From contig CP093829.1 of NCBI GenBank assembly GCA_033063855.1, positions 14,043,537 through 14,107,536 of the forward strand: a stretch of DNA of 64,000 nt, written 5' to 3'. Position numbers and translations under genes: made by a program. The DNA is from Smittia aterrima. Its lineage: Eukaryota > Arthropoda > Insecta > Diptera > Chironomidae. Below, in pieces: positions 27,664-41,200 of the stretch (positions are counted from its first letter, which is position 1; each line of letters begins with the position of its first letter). The notes beneath the pieces are model-generated. The model saw only the letters and a program-made list of their open reading frames with translations, was not told where the DNA came from and did no database searches.

Positions 27664-30600
27664 CTGTAAGGAAAATATTTCAAATCAATTAAAAAGCTCA
27701 TGAAGTGGCAATAAACATTTCAATAACTCCCAATCGAAAAACAAGTTCCAATGATTAGAAAGCGTACTACTCTGTGTTAATTGAAATCAATTGATGCGAT
27801 TGCAGTAGGAATAGAGCCATTTATGGGGATGACAAATTGAATTGCTTTGCGCAAACATATTTTTCGTTTAAATCTGTCAGAATATTTTAATTGCCACAAA
27901 AAGCTTTGTACATGCGGTTGATCTCCGGCTAAGTCAACTGAGACCACTGTCGATTAAGTACTTTCCCTGCTTCGTTATAATATTTCATTTGTATGTCTTT
28001 ATGTTTAGTCTAGAAAACATTATCTTCAGGAAAAAAGAAAATATTTAGCTGCATGTTACTGCGTTCCTCGAAATAAAACGAATCAATCTGAATAAAAACA
28101 AGGAAAACAATAATCTTCCCGTCAGTTGACGTTCGTCTAGTGTAGATTTTTTCGCAGTAAAGTATATAGAATGTTCGGATCAAAATCGTAGTTAAGCTAG
28201 GCCACTTCCACGATAGTGAGAGACTAACTTGATTTCCTCTTCGAAAGTTTTCTTTGTTCTGGGAATTTTGAAGGCCAAAACCATCGTAAAAAATCTATTC
28301 GGACGCTCTTGAATTAATTAATCCCAATTTTCAAGCGTTAGTAACAACTCTGTCGCCTGCATCAACTAATTTGAACTCTCGAATCTTTTTTAATTTCAAT
28401 TAATTGACCTAATCATACGAATGAGGGCTCGCTGTGCCCATCAAGGCAAAATTTTAGATGCCGGCGTGTGTTATTTTTGAAAAATAATTTTTCTCACATA
28501 AATTACGAAAAACAGCCGATTATCAGACTTATTAATAGCGAGAAACGTATGCTATCAATAGAAGACTTATGGATTGAGTGCAAGAGGCTATCATCGCAAA
28601 AGCGCTACTGTCGTCAACGTAAGAAATCGTTTGTTTTAATTTTACAATCTAATTCATCATGAGTAGATACCTCATAATTATTGTCAACTTGACAATGTCA
28701 AGATAAAAAAGATGAGTTGTTACAACTTATTTCCTTAAGAATGTGTTAATGAAACGTTGACTTCATTTTTGGTTGGCTTTCACGAACTGGTTAAGCGTTT
28801 TGTCTTGAAATATGTGTTTATGATTCAGCTTCCAGATAATGAACTGAGTAAACATTTCAATGTCTTATTTCGATTTCGTGTTGACTGAATTTCCGAATGT
28901 CAAGTCAAAAGCCGCGTCGCCATCAAGCAGCTATCGGAAAACAACAACCGGATGCCATTTGGAAAATCCGTTACGATTGCAATGCAAGCACACCTCGTTT
29001 TCTAATCATTCAAATTGAATAATGAACGCAAGCATGAAGAATTGCGACGCTGTTTTAGTCGCTGTAAGATAAAAGCGACATCTTGTTACACAACCTTAAC
29101 AGGAGAATTTACGATCTATATAACTGTTCGAAAGAGTCTCGTTTCTTCATCATATTTATATTGCTTGAATCGTGCTGAAACACTTAAATGACCGGGCAAC
29201 GAAGTGTGCATAGCTGTAAATCGTAAAAGCAACATCAGTGCAATGAACTCTCGATCATTACTCGATCATTACAAACAAGGTCGAGTTTACAGATTTATCG
29301 TGTTTCGATTTCTTTTCTTCTTCTTCCTTGTGGTTTGCAGGTTGCAACATTTAATTAGGTTAATTATTGAAGGGTACGAACGGAAACCATCTCAATAGTT
29401 TGTAGGAAAAATATTTTTAATGAGAATAATGACTCCTAGCTACAACTTTTACGATCGCGGTTATCTCTTGCTTGCCACTGATCCTCACGACGAAAACCAT
29501 TTCGATTTTAGGACAGTAAGAAATTAAAATATGAACAACACGACGAGATTATACCGTCGTAAAAATAATCAAGACAAAATAATGAAAAATATTTTCGGCC
29601 AAGCCTCCACATTACGACCACGCAGGTAAGAATTTTGGCTACGCAAAAATTGATGAATGTCTTAAGATAAATTTATCGCGGGCCTTTTTTGTTGTTTTGT
29701 CTTATGTCACCAGTTTCTCAAATAATTCAATGCCAAGAACAATTTTAGAACGACATTGAAAAATCTTCCATTCTTTTAACGAGTTAAGACGTCTAAATTG
29801 TTCAACCGAATGTTTTTCGCGATCACGAGTTTGAATCAGTTGGCATTGAGCGCGATAAATCAGTAACAAATTTATAACATACGTAGTTGCGTGGGAGACC
29901 GAACGGAGGATATTTCGACCACAAAACGTGAATAGACGCAAGCTTTTAAAACTTTCTTTTTCCGTACTCGAAGATATTTCTCAAAAAAAATGAACTTGAA
30001 TCAAGTTACTTGATTTATTTGAAACCGATTTCAGACAGATTCACAAGAGAGCGTGCTCGCCATTAATAATATCCGGAGTCAACCGCGATATCTTTGAAAA
30101 AGTTATTTCACTTTCGATGAAATGTGTTTTCCCCGTTATTTGCATATCTACAAATTTTGAGTCATTGCCAAGTGAGGTTAGTAAAATTCACGCACTTGTC
30201 TTTGTTTAATTAAAACCGTTTTACTCGTTATGCCAAGCGTAACTTTTAAATTTTTTGTTAAAATGATGGTAAACCCGATTAAACTGAATTTTTTCAAATT
30301 TCCATAATGTTTTTTGTTACCTGCTGAATTTCCAGACATTCTGCAAATTATCCGTCAGAGATTCGCTGAAATAAAAAAAATGTTTGATGAATAAAGTTTT
30401 TCCTAGAAAAAAAGACTTTCGCTTTCTACGAGAACGAAATATCTCAGTCAGACTGTTCAGAAACTACGTATTGAAAATATCTATAGGAGCCGTCAAGGTT
30501 ATTAAAAAGAAAAAGGATGCTAAGAAATTAATTGATATGAATATATCTAATTTTTTTAGACATGTGACCGCTGAACAGTCCATTACGTCCTTGACGTATA

Positions 30601-33536
30601 GACAATAAATTCTGCTACGCAAACTGCGCTCATTCCAAACACATTTTCTTTCTCAGGGGCGCGAATAATAAAGAAGAAAATCAATGAAAAGTTTGCCTCC
30701 GAAAATACTACGACAACAAATACAGATGTTACCGAGTACGTCACTCGGAACCCAATAAAGAGGTTCATCCGATAGGAATGCTCTTCGAAAAAGAGGCGAA
30801 ATTGATCGGAACATTCGTGACGTCGACTTGGCTATTGATTTTTTTACTCATCAAACTTTCGAAAGGTTTCATTGATAACACAATTCCATGATGTGTGCTA
30901 GTCTTCTTTTTCTCTCATCAATCACAATGTGAACACGCGTCTTATCTCAATTAACCTTGAAATAAATATTGATAAAACAGGGCTTGTTAACAAGAAACAT
31001 TTTATTAATCCAAGATTTTCGATTAAAACGCGAAAATCTTTGAATCATCGCGCTTGTGACAAATAAATCACACTCGAAAAAAAAAACTCGATTGCGATTC
31101 AAGTTGTCAACAAGAATCGATTCAAAATTATGATTAGGTTCGGTGTACTATCGGACGATTGAAAGGAAATCGTTGAATGGGGCATTTAAATCTGAGTCAG
31201 TGACCTCACAAAGTCTGGCATACATTTCATTGAAACTTTAAATTGACGATTTCTTTTTTTTTTGTGTGGCCAACGATAAGAAGTTCGATGCAGTTTATCG
31301 CTCTCGCATTTAGTTTGTCTCGTAGCTTACACACCCACCTTGTCGAGTTTAAACAATACACCAACGTTCTTTCACGTTCACTCGCTTTAGCCGCGCTTCT
31401 TTTTTTATGACAAATAAAACTGATATTCCAGAATTTGGATGGAATGCACAAACGAGTTTCTTTTTGCACAAGATTTTTGCAGATCTTCTCAGTTCTTCGA
31501 AGACAAAACAACACAGAGCAACGTCAGACGAATCCAATACAAAAATAATTTTTTTTTGTGGCGCGAATGATTTTTAAATACTCTTTTTGATTAATTTTTC
31601 TTCTTCACTCAACGCCAGTTAATTTGCTCTGACACGAAATGTTTTCCACGTCTGACGATGAAGAGAACATACAAACGACTGAGTATTATTTGTAAACGGT
31701 TTGTACAGTCTGAAACGAAGGAAGAAAAAAATGTCGAGACTCAGTGGCGTAGGAAATGAAATGAGGGAAAGCGGAAGCAAATTGATTCGAGTGCAAGGAC
31801 TATAACCTGGCTCTATAAACTATCGTTTCCCCACCACATTAATTGTCCTACACAACAATAATTAGATCATCCAGCTGCAACTGGATTTTTTTTTTGCCAT
31901 TCGTCATCCAAAGCAACGTGTTGTTCTGTGTTCAAGAGTCTATTTTAAAAGCCGGTTGGGATTGTAGTTGTGTAAGAGAAAAGAGTAGAATATTTGAATC
32001 TATTCAGGGATTAAGCCAGCAAAAACAGCAATTTATAAACTTTTCACCGTCACTGAAAAAATTGCGCGATCTCTGAATTCTTTCGTTCACACAAACACGC
32101 ACATGCTTCAAAGCGAGAGGAAACGTGCTAGTCTTCTGCATACTTTGGCTTATTTATCATGTCAGTCACCAAAGTTTCCCGAGAGCCGCTTTGAACTAGA
32201 ATATAACGAGGCTACATTTGAATAAAGTTCTCTCTTATATTTTAGTCACGGTGGCCTTCGGGTGTTTCGTTTTATTGCCGGCGTTCATCGAAAGCAAGAA
32301 GAAGGAGAAATCGAAAACTTCTTTTTAATGAAATATAAATAAAACTTGATAGCCATTAACGACGATATCGGATGAATGTTCACACTGGAATTAATTTGGT
32401 TGTTTGTTAAGCATTTCTGATTTATTTGAATCAAACCGCCTCATTTCATTGATTTTAGTTGGGAATTCAATCACGTGAGACAAGTTTCAATTTACGCAAA
32501 GCTCTTATCAGCCGAGTGCTTTGATATAAAAGTGCTCAACGTGTAACTGATAATATCAGTCTGTAGCTCTTGACAGCAAAAATTGTCAGCCTCAATCTGG
32601 TGATTTTCCAGCCAGTTGTTACGAGCCATTCTCAAATCATAAAATTGCAGGCGCCGATCAGAAATGTAATGAAACGATCTTAAAGTGTGCCAAGTTCTTT
32701 TTTTCGTGTCCAAACGTGTTGCGTCTCATCATATTCATCGGAAAAAGTGAGCCCCCAGTCTAACACATATAGGCACGGAGTTGTTTGTTCAAGCAATACA
32801 TTCTCACAAACAGCCAAGCCCCTGCGAAGGCCTCTGACGTCACAAACATGTGCGATAGAAACAAATACGTTCGCTCAACGCAGCTCAAAGAAAAACTTTT
32901 ATTAGACGAAAAATATTTACCCCAGTATTTCTTAAATGAAAGATTTCTTTAAAGAACAACATCTGACGCAAATTGAGGAACAGTGATTGATGTTTTGAAG
33001 GAACAAGATTTATTTTTCGTTCCCCAGATTGATTCATTTTTCAATAAAAAATAATATTTCAAGGTGATTAAAAATATTCTGGACTATTCTTTTTTGTCTC
33101 AAACGATAAAGAATAACAACTTTTAATTACCACAACTGCGCAGCGACTTCATGATATATTGTCAACTGTTTCTTCTGAAATCTTTTTTTTAATTGGTTAT
33201 TTGTGTTTGATATTTTATACGTATGACAAAAGACAAGGAAATTGGAAAATAAACTTTATTTAAACTTTTTCGATGAAAATACATGAACTCAGAGTGAACA
33301 TGAAGTTTTTACGAAATAACAGAAGTAATATACGATAGATGCAAATTAAGCTGATGAAGCAGATTTTTTTACCAGTTGACCCTCACCAATTCTTTCAGGA
33401 ATTATATATTTCATTTGCAGCACAAGTCTTTAATATCAAAACTTGGGATTGCTGATAACATCTAAATAATAAGAGAGTAGAGTTTTCTCTTCTACATGTA
33501 AGTTACGTTTCTTTATAAGGATAATGTCGTTAGCAA
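27664..33536. other. Non-coding region between SLC17 and brun genes
   Basis: About 5.9 kb with no supported coding exon. It should contain the missing 5' exon and promoter of the SLC17 gene and the 3' UTR of brun. A reverse-strand AATAAA at 33255-33260 is a possible brun polyadenylation signal. One octamer ATTTGCAT lies at 30138-30145 and one ATGCAAAT at 33339-33346. Open frames of 60-95 codons here are scattered on both strands and look random. Confidence 0.5.
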
Positions 33537-36500
33537 TCAATTTACAGTAATTTCTATTGAAGGAATAAATTTGTAGACGTGAGTATCATTATTAAGTTGA
33601 GAAATAGCAGCTGATGATGATGGCAACTGTCCAAGATTTGGTTCACTCTTACAATGAATGTCGACTTTAAAGCGTCCGCGCGTGAAGAAAAGAGCCGAGA
33701 ACTCGTGTGAAACTTTTTCATTTTTACTCAAAATTGGTATCAAAGTGCTGCAAAGATGAATTATGTGATTGGGATTAAGTCGAAGTTTCAATGAAATAAA
33801 ATTACAAATAAAAATCTATTTGATCTTGTACCACTCGAAAATTATAAATTGACATCTTAGACTTACCAATTCGGTCCTGAAGAACATGTCCTTGTCTCGA
33901 GACGATAGTTCTGCATCCCATTTTGAAAGTCTTGGTAGAATTGAACTGAGAGAACCAAATTATTAAGCGTCGTCGCTTGATTATTGCTTATGGAAATATC
34001 AATCGTTATTTTCGATCCACATGTCACTGTGATTTCAGACTGAGGTGCAATTGATTTTTGATTGATGCTTACGTCTGTTAGTAAAAAAAATTGAAAAACT
34101 TAAAATAACTTCAATTTAAAAAGTTTTTTTTATAGAACTTACCCCATTGAATTGGCGAAACAGTAACAAGGTCCAACATTGTCGATGATAGTGAGATACC
34201 TCGTAATGTTGCTAAGCCTGTTGTGTCGGTTGAACCCAGATGATACCTTAGATGAACCAAGCTGGAAATATGCTCTGAGCACAATTTCTCAGGTAAATCA
34301 ATTTCTGAGACACCTAAATTATTGCTGTAATATACTCCATCAGCTGTAAAAGCGTTGGACATTAGTTTAAACTTTAAAAAAAATTAAATTAACATACTTA
34401 AAGCTAATTGCTTTTGTTGGTAGTCAAACAATATTTGGTCAAGTGGACATCGCGCTACAGGCACTGGAACGCGGCAACTTTCTTTAGGCTCGATCAAAAT
34501 TGTTTTATCATTTGGATATTTAAGCGAAACTTCTTGTTGAGTTAAGTTTGCTACATCCAAAACTAAATAAAATTCTGATGATCTGAAAAAAAATATTAGG
34601 AAATCATTTTATCTAAATATTAAAGCAACTTACATTTCTGCTGGTAGAACATCCCAGCTTGTCACTTGAATGCTTGGTTGAAGTTCAAAGATGAATGAAA
34701 CAGAACATTCTCTGCAAAAGCCTTCGATTTGACCATTGCCACCTGAATATCTTAGCTTTAGTTGAGCCTCTAGTTGTCTTGTTTGGTTGCCTCCATTAAG
34801 CATTGCGCCCAAGCTAAGTTGTGTCGCTAACGACGAATGACCTGAGTTAACCGCGCCAGACATTGTCGAAGTTGAACGAAAGCTTGAAGAGTGATCATTG
34901 TTTCGTCGGATCGGGGAACTAACACGGGAAGGCAAACTGTTCATGTTGCCAGAAAATCCGCTAAGAGAAGATGGTCCATCATTGCTTTGATGATTAGGAG
35001 TGAGTGACGCAACTGGCCCAATGAAATCTGCATCTCCATATACTTGCAACTTAAATGAGAACGATTCACCAGCCAGTAGAGGAAGGTTCTTTTCGATATC
35101 GTCCGAATTAAATTTGAACATTCTCTCCTGTTGTTTGGGAGATAAGCCGGAAGCCAAATTTATATCTAAGTACTCTACATTGATTTTACTTGAGTTCGTT
35201 ATTGTGATTTCGTATTGTTGCGTCTCGCCATTGAACAAAGAAGCTTTTGCAGTGCATACAACGCTCTCTAAATTCGAATTTGTCGTTACCGGCAAAGAAG
35301 TTTTGATGTCGATCGTCGGCATTGCAGATACTATAGTAACTTTGAAAAACTTTGGAAAGCTACGATCCAGCATATGCTTCAAACGACAATTTGATTTAAC
35401 TCCTAATGTATGCGTGCTGTATCCATTTAATTCTAAGTCGCCAGTTTCGAGAGGTGTGCCAAAGAGCGACACTGTTTCTGTAGCGTTGGATTGCAAAACA
35501 ATACTCTCGGGTATTGATTCGAATGGTATTGAGCCATCAGTCAACAAACGCATATCCTGGACTTGTAGCTCGAAAGGAAGTGGATTATGAAATTTCACAA
35601 CCACTTCGCTTTTTGAATGTTGAACCCAAAGAAAATTTATTTTGCAGTCCCTTTTTTTGGTTCCAGCAGTTCTTCTATCGATTGACGAATTGAAGTGTAT
35701 CGGTGTGAAGAGGAAAGGACCGCTGTCGATTTTGTTGTTTTCTATTTTTACAGGACGTAGATATAATGGCAATTCCTTGAGTTCATACGAGAGACAATAG
35801 GGCTGATCAGTTAGGTTCGCAGGTGGAATAACTAAAATAAAAAATGCAGTAGGTTTGATTTTATAATAATTAATAAGACTAACCTGTGCCATTTTCGAGA
35901 AAAAGAGGTACAGGACTACCTTCACACTGAGAACTCAAGCTTTGAAGTTGCAAACACATTTCCTTTTGCTCGTTGCTAGAAAGATTGTTCCATTGAGTTT
36001 GAAGTAAGAATGTCATGTGACGAGTAGCAAGTCCTGATTGTCCTAATCTCCTAGCCGCACCAACAAGTTGCTGTAGTAAATCGATTTGCAGACATGGCCA
36101 CCCTTGATTGTTTAAAATGACTTCAGCGGGCTCTAAAGATAATTTATGGCCACAAAAACTTTCTAGCATCAAGCGATAGCTCGCCGCCCAGTCAGGGTTT
36201 GTGTTTGATTGTGCAATGTGACGCCATGCAGCAAGACGTTGACAAAACGCAGCTTTTCGATGATAGCCGATTTGCTGATACAGTTCAGTCAATGTTTCAA
36301 ATCTCCTCACACGCTCTAGCTCATTCATATTGAGATTTATATAAAGAACATTCTGCAAAAACATTGCAACATCCAAATTTTGATTCTGTTCAATACAAAT
36401 TCGTGCTGCTTTCAGAGCAGCCTCTGTTTCAATAATTCCAGCCATCCGATATTTGCTGTAGTTTATAATTGCTTCTCGGTATTTGGTCGAGATATCATTT

Positions 36501-37835
36501 GGTTGGATAATGTTTGAAGGCATCGATGAACTCTTAATATCAGATGAAGGCTTCTGATCAGAGTCATTTGATGAACCGAGACTATTTTCAGATGAAAGAT
36601 TAGAGCTTGTTAAGTTTGACGATTCGGAAGAAGAAGAACTTGATGATTCATTGGAGGATTTGTGAGATTTATCAAGGCTTATTTTCATATCAAATTTCCG
36701 ATGTTGCATGATCTGACGACTTCCATCCGAAGCTCTATGAAGGTTCTTTTGTGGCGATGAGTTTAAATTCCCCTGTAAGCTTATGTTGCGTTGAAAATTC
36801 ACTGAATGTCTTAGATGCGGATAAAGAATTATGGATGAGCTGGCACAAATTCCTTCAGTAGCAGCTCCTAGCCATAAAGAGTCGCCAATAGCTCGAAGTG
36901 TTTCTGAAGATGCACAGTAGTAATTTAAGCTTTCAGAAAGTAGTCCACATTGAAGCGTTAGATCTGCGAGATTCTTCGTTACGCGTCCCATGATTCTTTT
37001 CTTGTTTTGCCGGCTTTCCATGTCCAAGCCAACAAAGTCCTTTTTTTCAAACGGGGCAAGTAGCAAACTTACTTTGTCGAACTTTTCTTTTGACCGTTCA
37101 AGTCGTTTAGATTCAAGTATCCAAAATAGTGAATGGATGAAGTCTGTGATTCTGGTTTCAAGATTTGAGCATGTACTGCTCTCAGAGTAAAAGAAGCCAC
37201 GACTTTTAAATATTGTTGGTAGTACGTAATTGTTATCAGAAAGAATCTTTTGCTCATCCTCTTCTAGTTTGAAACCATTCGAGTTGGTGTCATTTGAAGA
37301 CTTCTCGATGAAAACATTCTCGCCATCAATAGATCCTTCAAGTTGAGGTGGAGCAAAGAGTAGTGATCTCGTATCATAGAGCGTACTCGTGTATTTGACT
37401 TTCAAACTCTCATGAACGCGGCACAGCTCATTCAGCTCTCCTTGTGACTCAAACTTTCCCACAGTTATAAGACCAAGCAGTCTTCGATGTGTTTGAAAGT
37501 CTCCCCATTCGTTGTTTTCAACTGCATGATCTCTGACATATCTTACGAATATGTCGCGAGTTTGTCCAGTGGAGTCTAAAATTAAAGTAGCATTATATTT
37601 TAAACACTATTTCTGTCAATTGCTCCTTATTCATACCTTTGATCTTGACATTATTAACCTTTTGAATTCTTTCAAAAACTTTCTGAAGTGTACGAGGTTT
37701 ATTTGGCTAATTATCAATATAAATCAATTAGGTCAGGAATTGTGAGAAAATGTAAAATATTACCCCAATGCCTCTGATTAGAACAAGTAGACAGGAATGA
37801 TGCTGAGCTGTTTGCTCGTAGTCAGGGAAATTCAT
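33537..37835 (-). CDS. brun: TRAPPC9 / brunelleschi, TRAPPII vesicle-tethering subunit
   Basis: Large subunit of the TRAPPII complex, which acts at the Golgi in Rab activation and vesicle tethering. In flies it is required for male meiotic cytokinesis. Eight exons on the minus strand: 37764-37835, 37637-37706, 35884-37575, 34634-35831, 34398-34582, 34143-34343, 33867-34074 and 33537-33747. They join to 3837 nt (1278 aa), close to the family's usual 1150-1300. The N-terminus (MNFPDYEQTAQHH) and the motif NNEWGDFQTHRRLLGLIT match the conserved TRAPPC9 start. Later segments contain TPR-like helices and then immunoglobulin-like beta strands. A serine-rich insert sits at about residues 315-365 and another Ser-rich stretch near 33% from the C-terminus. 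Its start codon lies 385 bp from that of Ptip on the other strand, suggesting a shared promoter. Confidence 0.92.
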
Positions 37836-38220
37836 ATTGAAGCTATCTCCCGTTGCTACATTTAGAGTTGCTACTGAACTTCTCATCCCAAACACAAAAA
37901 GAAACTTTTCCAATGATACGACTTTCGCCTGCTAATCAATTAAGTTATTATGGCTGAATGTAAGCAGAATTTCACTACATTTTGTTTTTAAAAGAACTCA
38001 ATTCGCTTGATCACTGCGATACTTAATGATTTTATATTTTTATATGATTTTCGTGACTTTATCAAAAACAAAGGGGTCCGTCCATTCACTTACACTTCGA
38101 ACACAAATAATTGAACACGATATAAACAACAACTCGACTGAGTCGGTCGACAAAAAATATTTTTTTTAATTCAGTGTAAACTCAGTAATTCACATAATTG
38201 TATGATAAAACAATCATAAA
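37836..38220. promoter_or_regulatory. Bidirectional promoter between brun and Ptip
   Basis: 385 bp separate the two start codons of head-to-head genes. It is AT-rich with no convincing TATA box at a fixed distance from either start. It must contain both promoters unless either gene has a distant non-coding exon. Confidence 0.55.
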
Positions 38221-41200
38221 ATGAACGAGAGTAATTTGTTTCAAGGAGCGGTGGTTTTCGTGATTGGAAATGTTGATCAGAAAGTAAACGATACTAAAAA
38301 AAAATATTTCAATTTTCTTATCGCGTTCAGAGGTCAAAGTTTGCGAAAAGAAATCGAAATACTTTTGAAACACTTGCATTATAATAATATTTATAACTAA
38401 GATTTAAAATTCTATTTAAGGTACTCGAAATTCTTAAAAATGGGAAAGCATCATTTTCGAAATTTACTTTAGATAAAGTAACTCATGTTGTCGTTGGAGA
38501 AACTTTCGACGAAAGTCAAGTTCAAGAAGCTCGAGAGCTGTACGAGAAGCCTACGGTAACCGAACAATGGGTTTTAGCATCAGCAAAATTAGGAAAATTG
38601 GCACCGGTTAGACCATATGATCCTATAACCGCCGGAAAACTCTTTCACAATTTCATCTTTACAATGTATCAAATCGATGTTCAAGACAGATTGAAGCTTT
38701 TTGCAATGATTACACTGCACGGCGGAACAGTTCAAAAAGAACTAGACAACAAAGTTACTCACTTGCTATGTGGCTCGTCGCAGTCTGTCGCTATGAAGGT
38801 TGCTTCGTTAACTAAGACCAAATTGACTATTGTTACACCCGATTGGGTGATTGACTGTCTTCGACTGAAGAAGATTGTAGACGCAGATGCTTTTCATCCA
38901 AACCTGCTGATAACGCCAACACAACCATCATCGAAGATAACACTGATGCCTGCAACTGGTATTCGAGAAGAAAAGTCATTGGTCCGAACGCAATTACAGC
39001 AAAATATTCGACAACCTAGACCAACAGTTCAATCAATGCAACACACACCTCAACAAATTAATGAGATCATTCAAAGTCAAATTCAACAACAGCAAATGCA
39101 GGAAAAGGCAAAACAAAGGGCCGCGGCAGCTTCGACTTCGTCTAATCAAAACTCTCAATCACCGATAAATCAAGAGCCTTCTACTTCAAATCCAGTAGTA
39201 CCTCAGAAAACAATGACACCTCAACAAATTTTAGCAGGAAATAGCCAAGTATCGATGACTCCCAATCAAGTAAACCAGGCTCCTCTTCAGCAAGGCAATC
39301 AGGTTAATTTACAGCGCCAAATATCGCTACAGCAAATCGAGGCAAATGCAAGGAATCAAAAAATTCAATTGATTTCACAACAACTTCAGCAATCAACTCA
39401 GAACCAACTCTTAGCTCAACAACAGCAACAACAGCAGTTCAAGCAACTCCCTATGGTGAATTCTTCGCCACAGCAAGGAAACATCGCTACAAATAGTGGA
39501 CAACAGTTTGGAAATCAGCAAGGAAATCAACATTTCTCTAGTCAACCTCATATAAAACAAATTATTAATCCTGGTCAAGCGCAGAGTCAACAGAGTCAAC
39601 AGTTTACCCTGAATCAAAACGCCCCTGGCGGTAGCGTTAAGTCTGGAATTGGACAACAACAGTCTGTTCCTAACAGTGGCAACTACATTCAGATCATTCA
39701 ACAAGGGCAGCAAATAATTCAAATCCAGAATCCCGAAGGGCAAATTCAGCAGAAAGTCATAAATCAGCAACATGTAAGTCTAAAATTAATGTTCATTTCT
39801 TCAAATTCTGGATAAATAATGAAAATTATTTTGTACTTATAGCAGAATCAACCAACAACAACAGCTCAAATTACAACAAATTCCCCAAATCAGCAACCAT
39901 CTTCCAATATTCAATTGAATCAAGGAAATCAACAACAGCAACAACTTTCAAACATGCCGAATCAAGGAAACCGCCAAAATATTGTAATCATCAATCAAGT
40001 TCAAAATCCACAAGGCATGAATCAAATGAGTATGCAGAACCAAAGGTTTCCTGGTATCTCTCAAGGTTCCAATCAACTAAAGAACCAAATAGGCCCTCAA
40101 CAAATTATACATCAGAAAATTATTTCGTCAGGCAACGAAGCAATCATGCAGGCTCAGCTTCAGGGTAACACTAATCAACAAAGTCCTCAGATACTTCAAG
40201 TTCAACAAGGACCACAGCAGCAGTCTCCGCAGATTCACCAACAAAACGTTGTCGAACATAATATAATGATTGATCAGAAACTTCAGGGTGTACCAAATGT
40301 TCTTCACATCCAACAAACCCAACAATCAACCCAAGGACTGACTCAAGCTCAAGCAGTCCAACAAATTGCGCAACAGCTTCAGAGTGGCAGTGCCGAAATA
40401 ATTTCCAACTCAATGAATACACAGCAACTTGTACCAAGTAATCAGCAGCAACTCAACCAGCAAATGAATATCATACAATCACCAGTGCATCAGGGATCAT
40501 CAAATTCTGGCAATCAATCCCCTCAGGTGCCTCAATCGCCCCAACAATGGATTCCACAAAGTCCAACACAGCCGCAATCTCCTGTTGTTCAACAAACTGT
40601 TCAACATCATATCATCACAACAAATCAAGGTGGTGCTCAAGGAGCTCCTGGAGGTCAATTCATTAGAGCCACTGGCCAGCGATTAGGTCACATTTATCTT
40701 GACGCTCAATCTTCAATTCAGTTTCAACGAATGGATCAAACTCAACGGCAAGAATATTTGGAACAGCTTCACAACAAACAACAGCAACAGGCACAACAAC
40801 GAGGTGTAATGTTTCAACAAAGACCCAATGCTCCGAACGTTATCGGACCGAATCGTCCACAACATCATATTGTCATTCGATCGCAAGTGCCTCCAGGATT
40901 AACTCCTCAACAGCAAATGCAATGGCTTCAGCAAAATCAGAGAAGGCAAATTGTTATAAGACCTGGTCCGAACCAAGGAGGCTTAGCTCAGCTTCCTCAA
41001 GCTGGTAATCAAAATTCGAACATAGCACAATTCCAGATCGATCCCAATGCAACACCTCAACAACAACAAATTCAAAGACAACATTTCCAACGATTACAGC
41101 AGTTGAATCAAAATCAAAAGATGCAGTCTGGGCCGCCCACTCCTAATTCTCCGCGTGGACCCGGTTTTCCTGGAAGCGAAACCATCGAAAATATTCAACA

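Noticed and set aside
35000..35590. 196-codon plus-strand open frame inside brun
   Set aside because: Antisense shadow of the conserved TRAPPC9 exon on the minus strand.
39411..40437. Leu-rich open frames on the minus strand within Ptip
   Set aside because: They are antisense readings of the CAA/CAG glutamine repeats (TTG/CTG = Leu), not genes.
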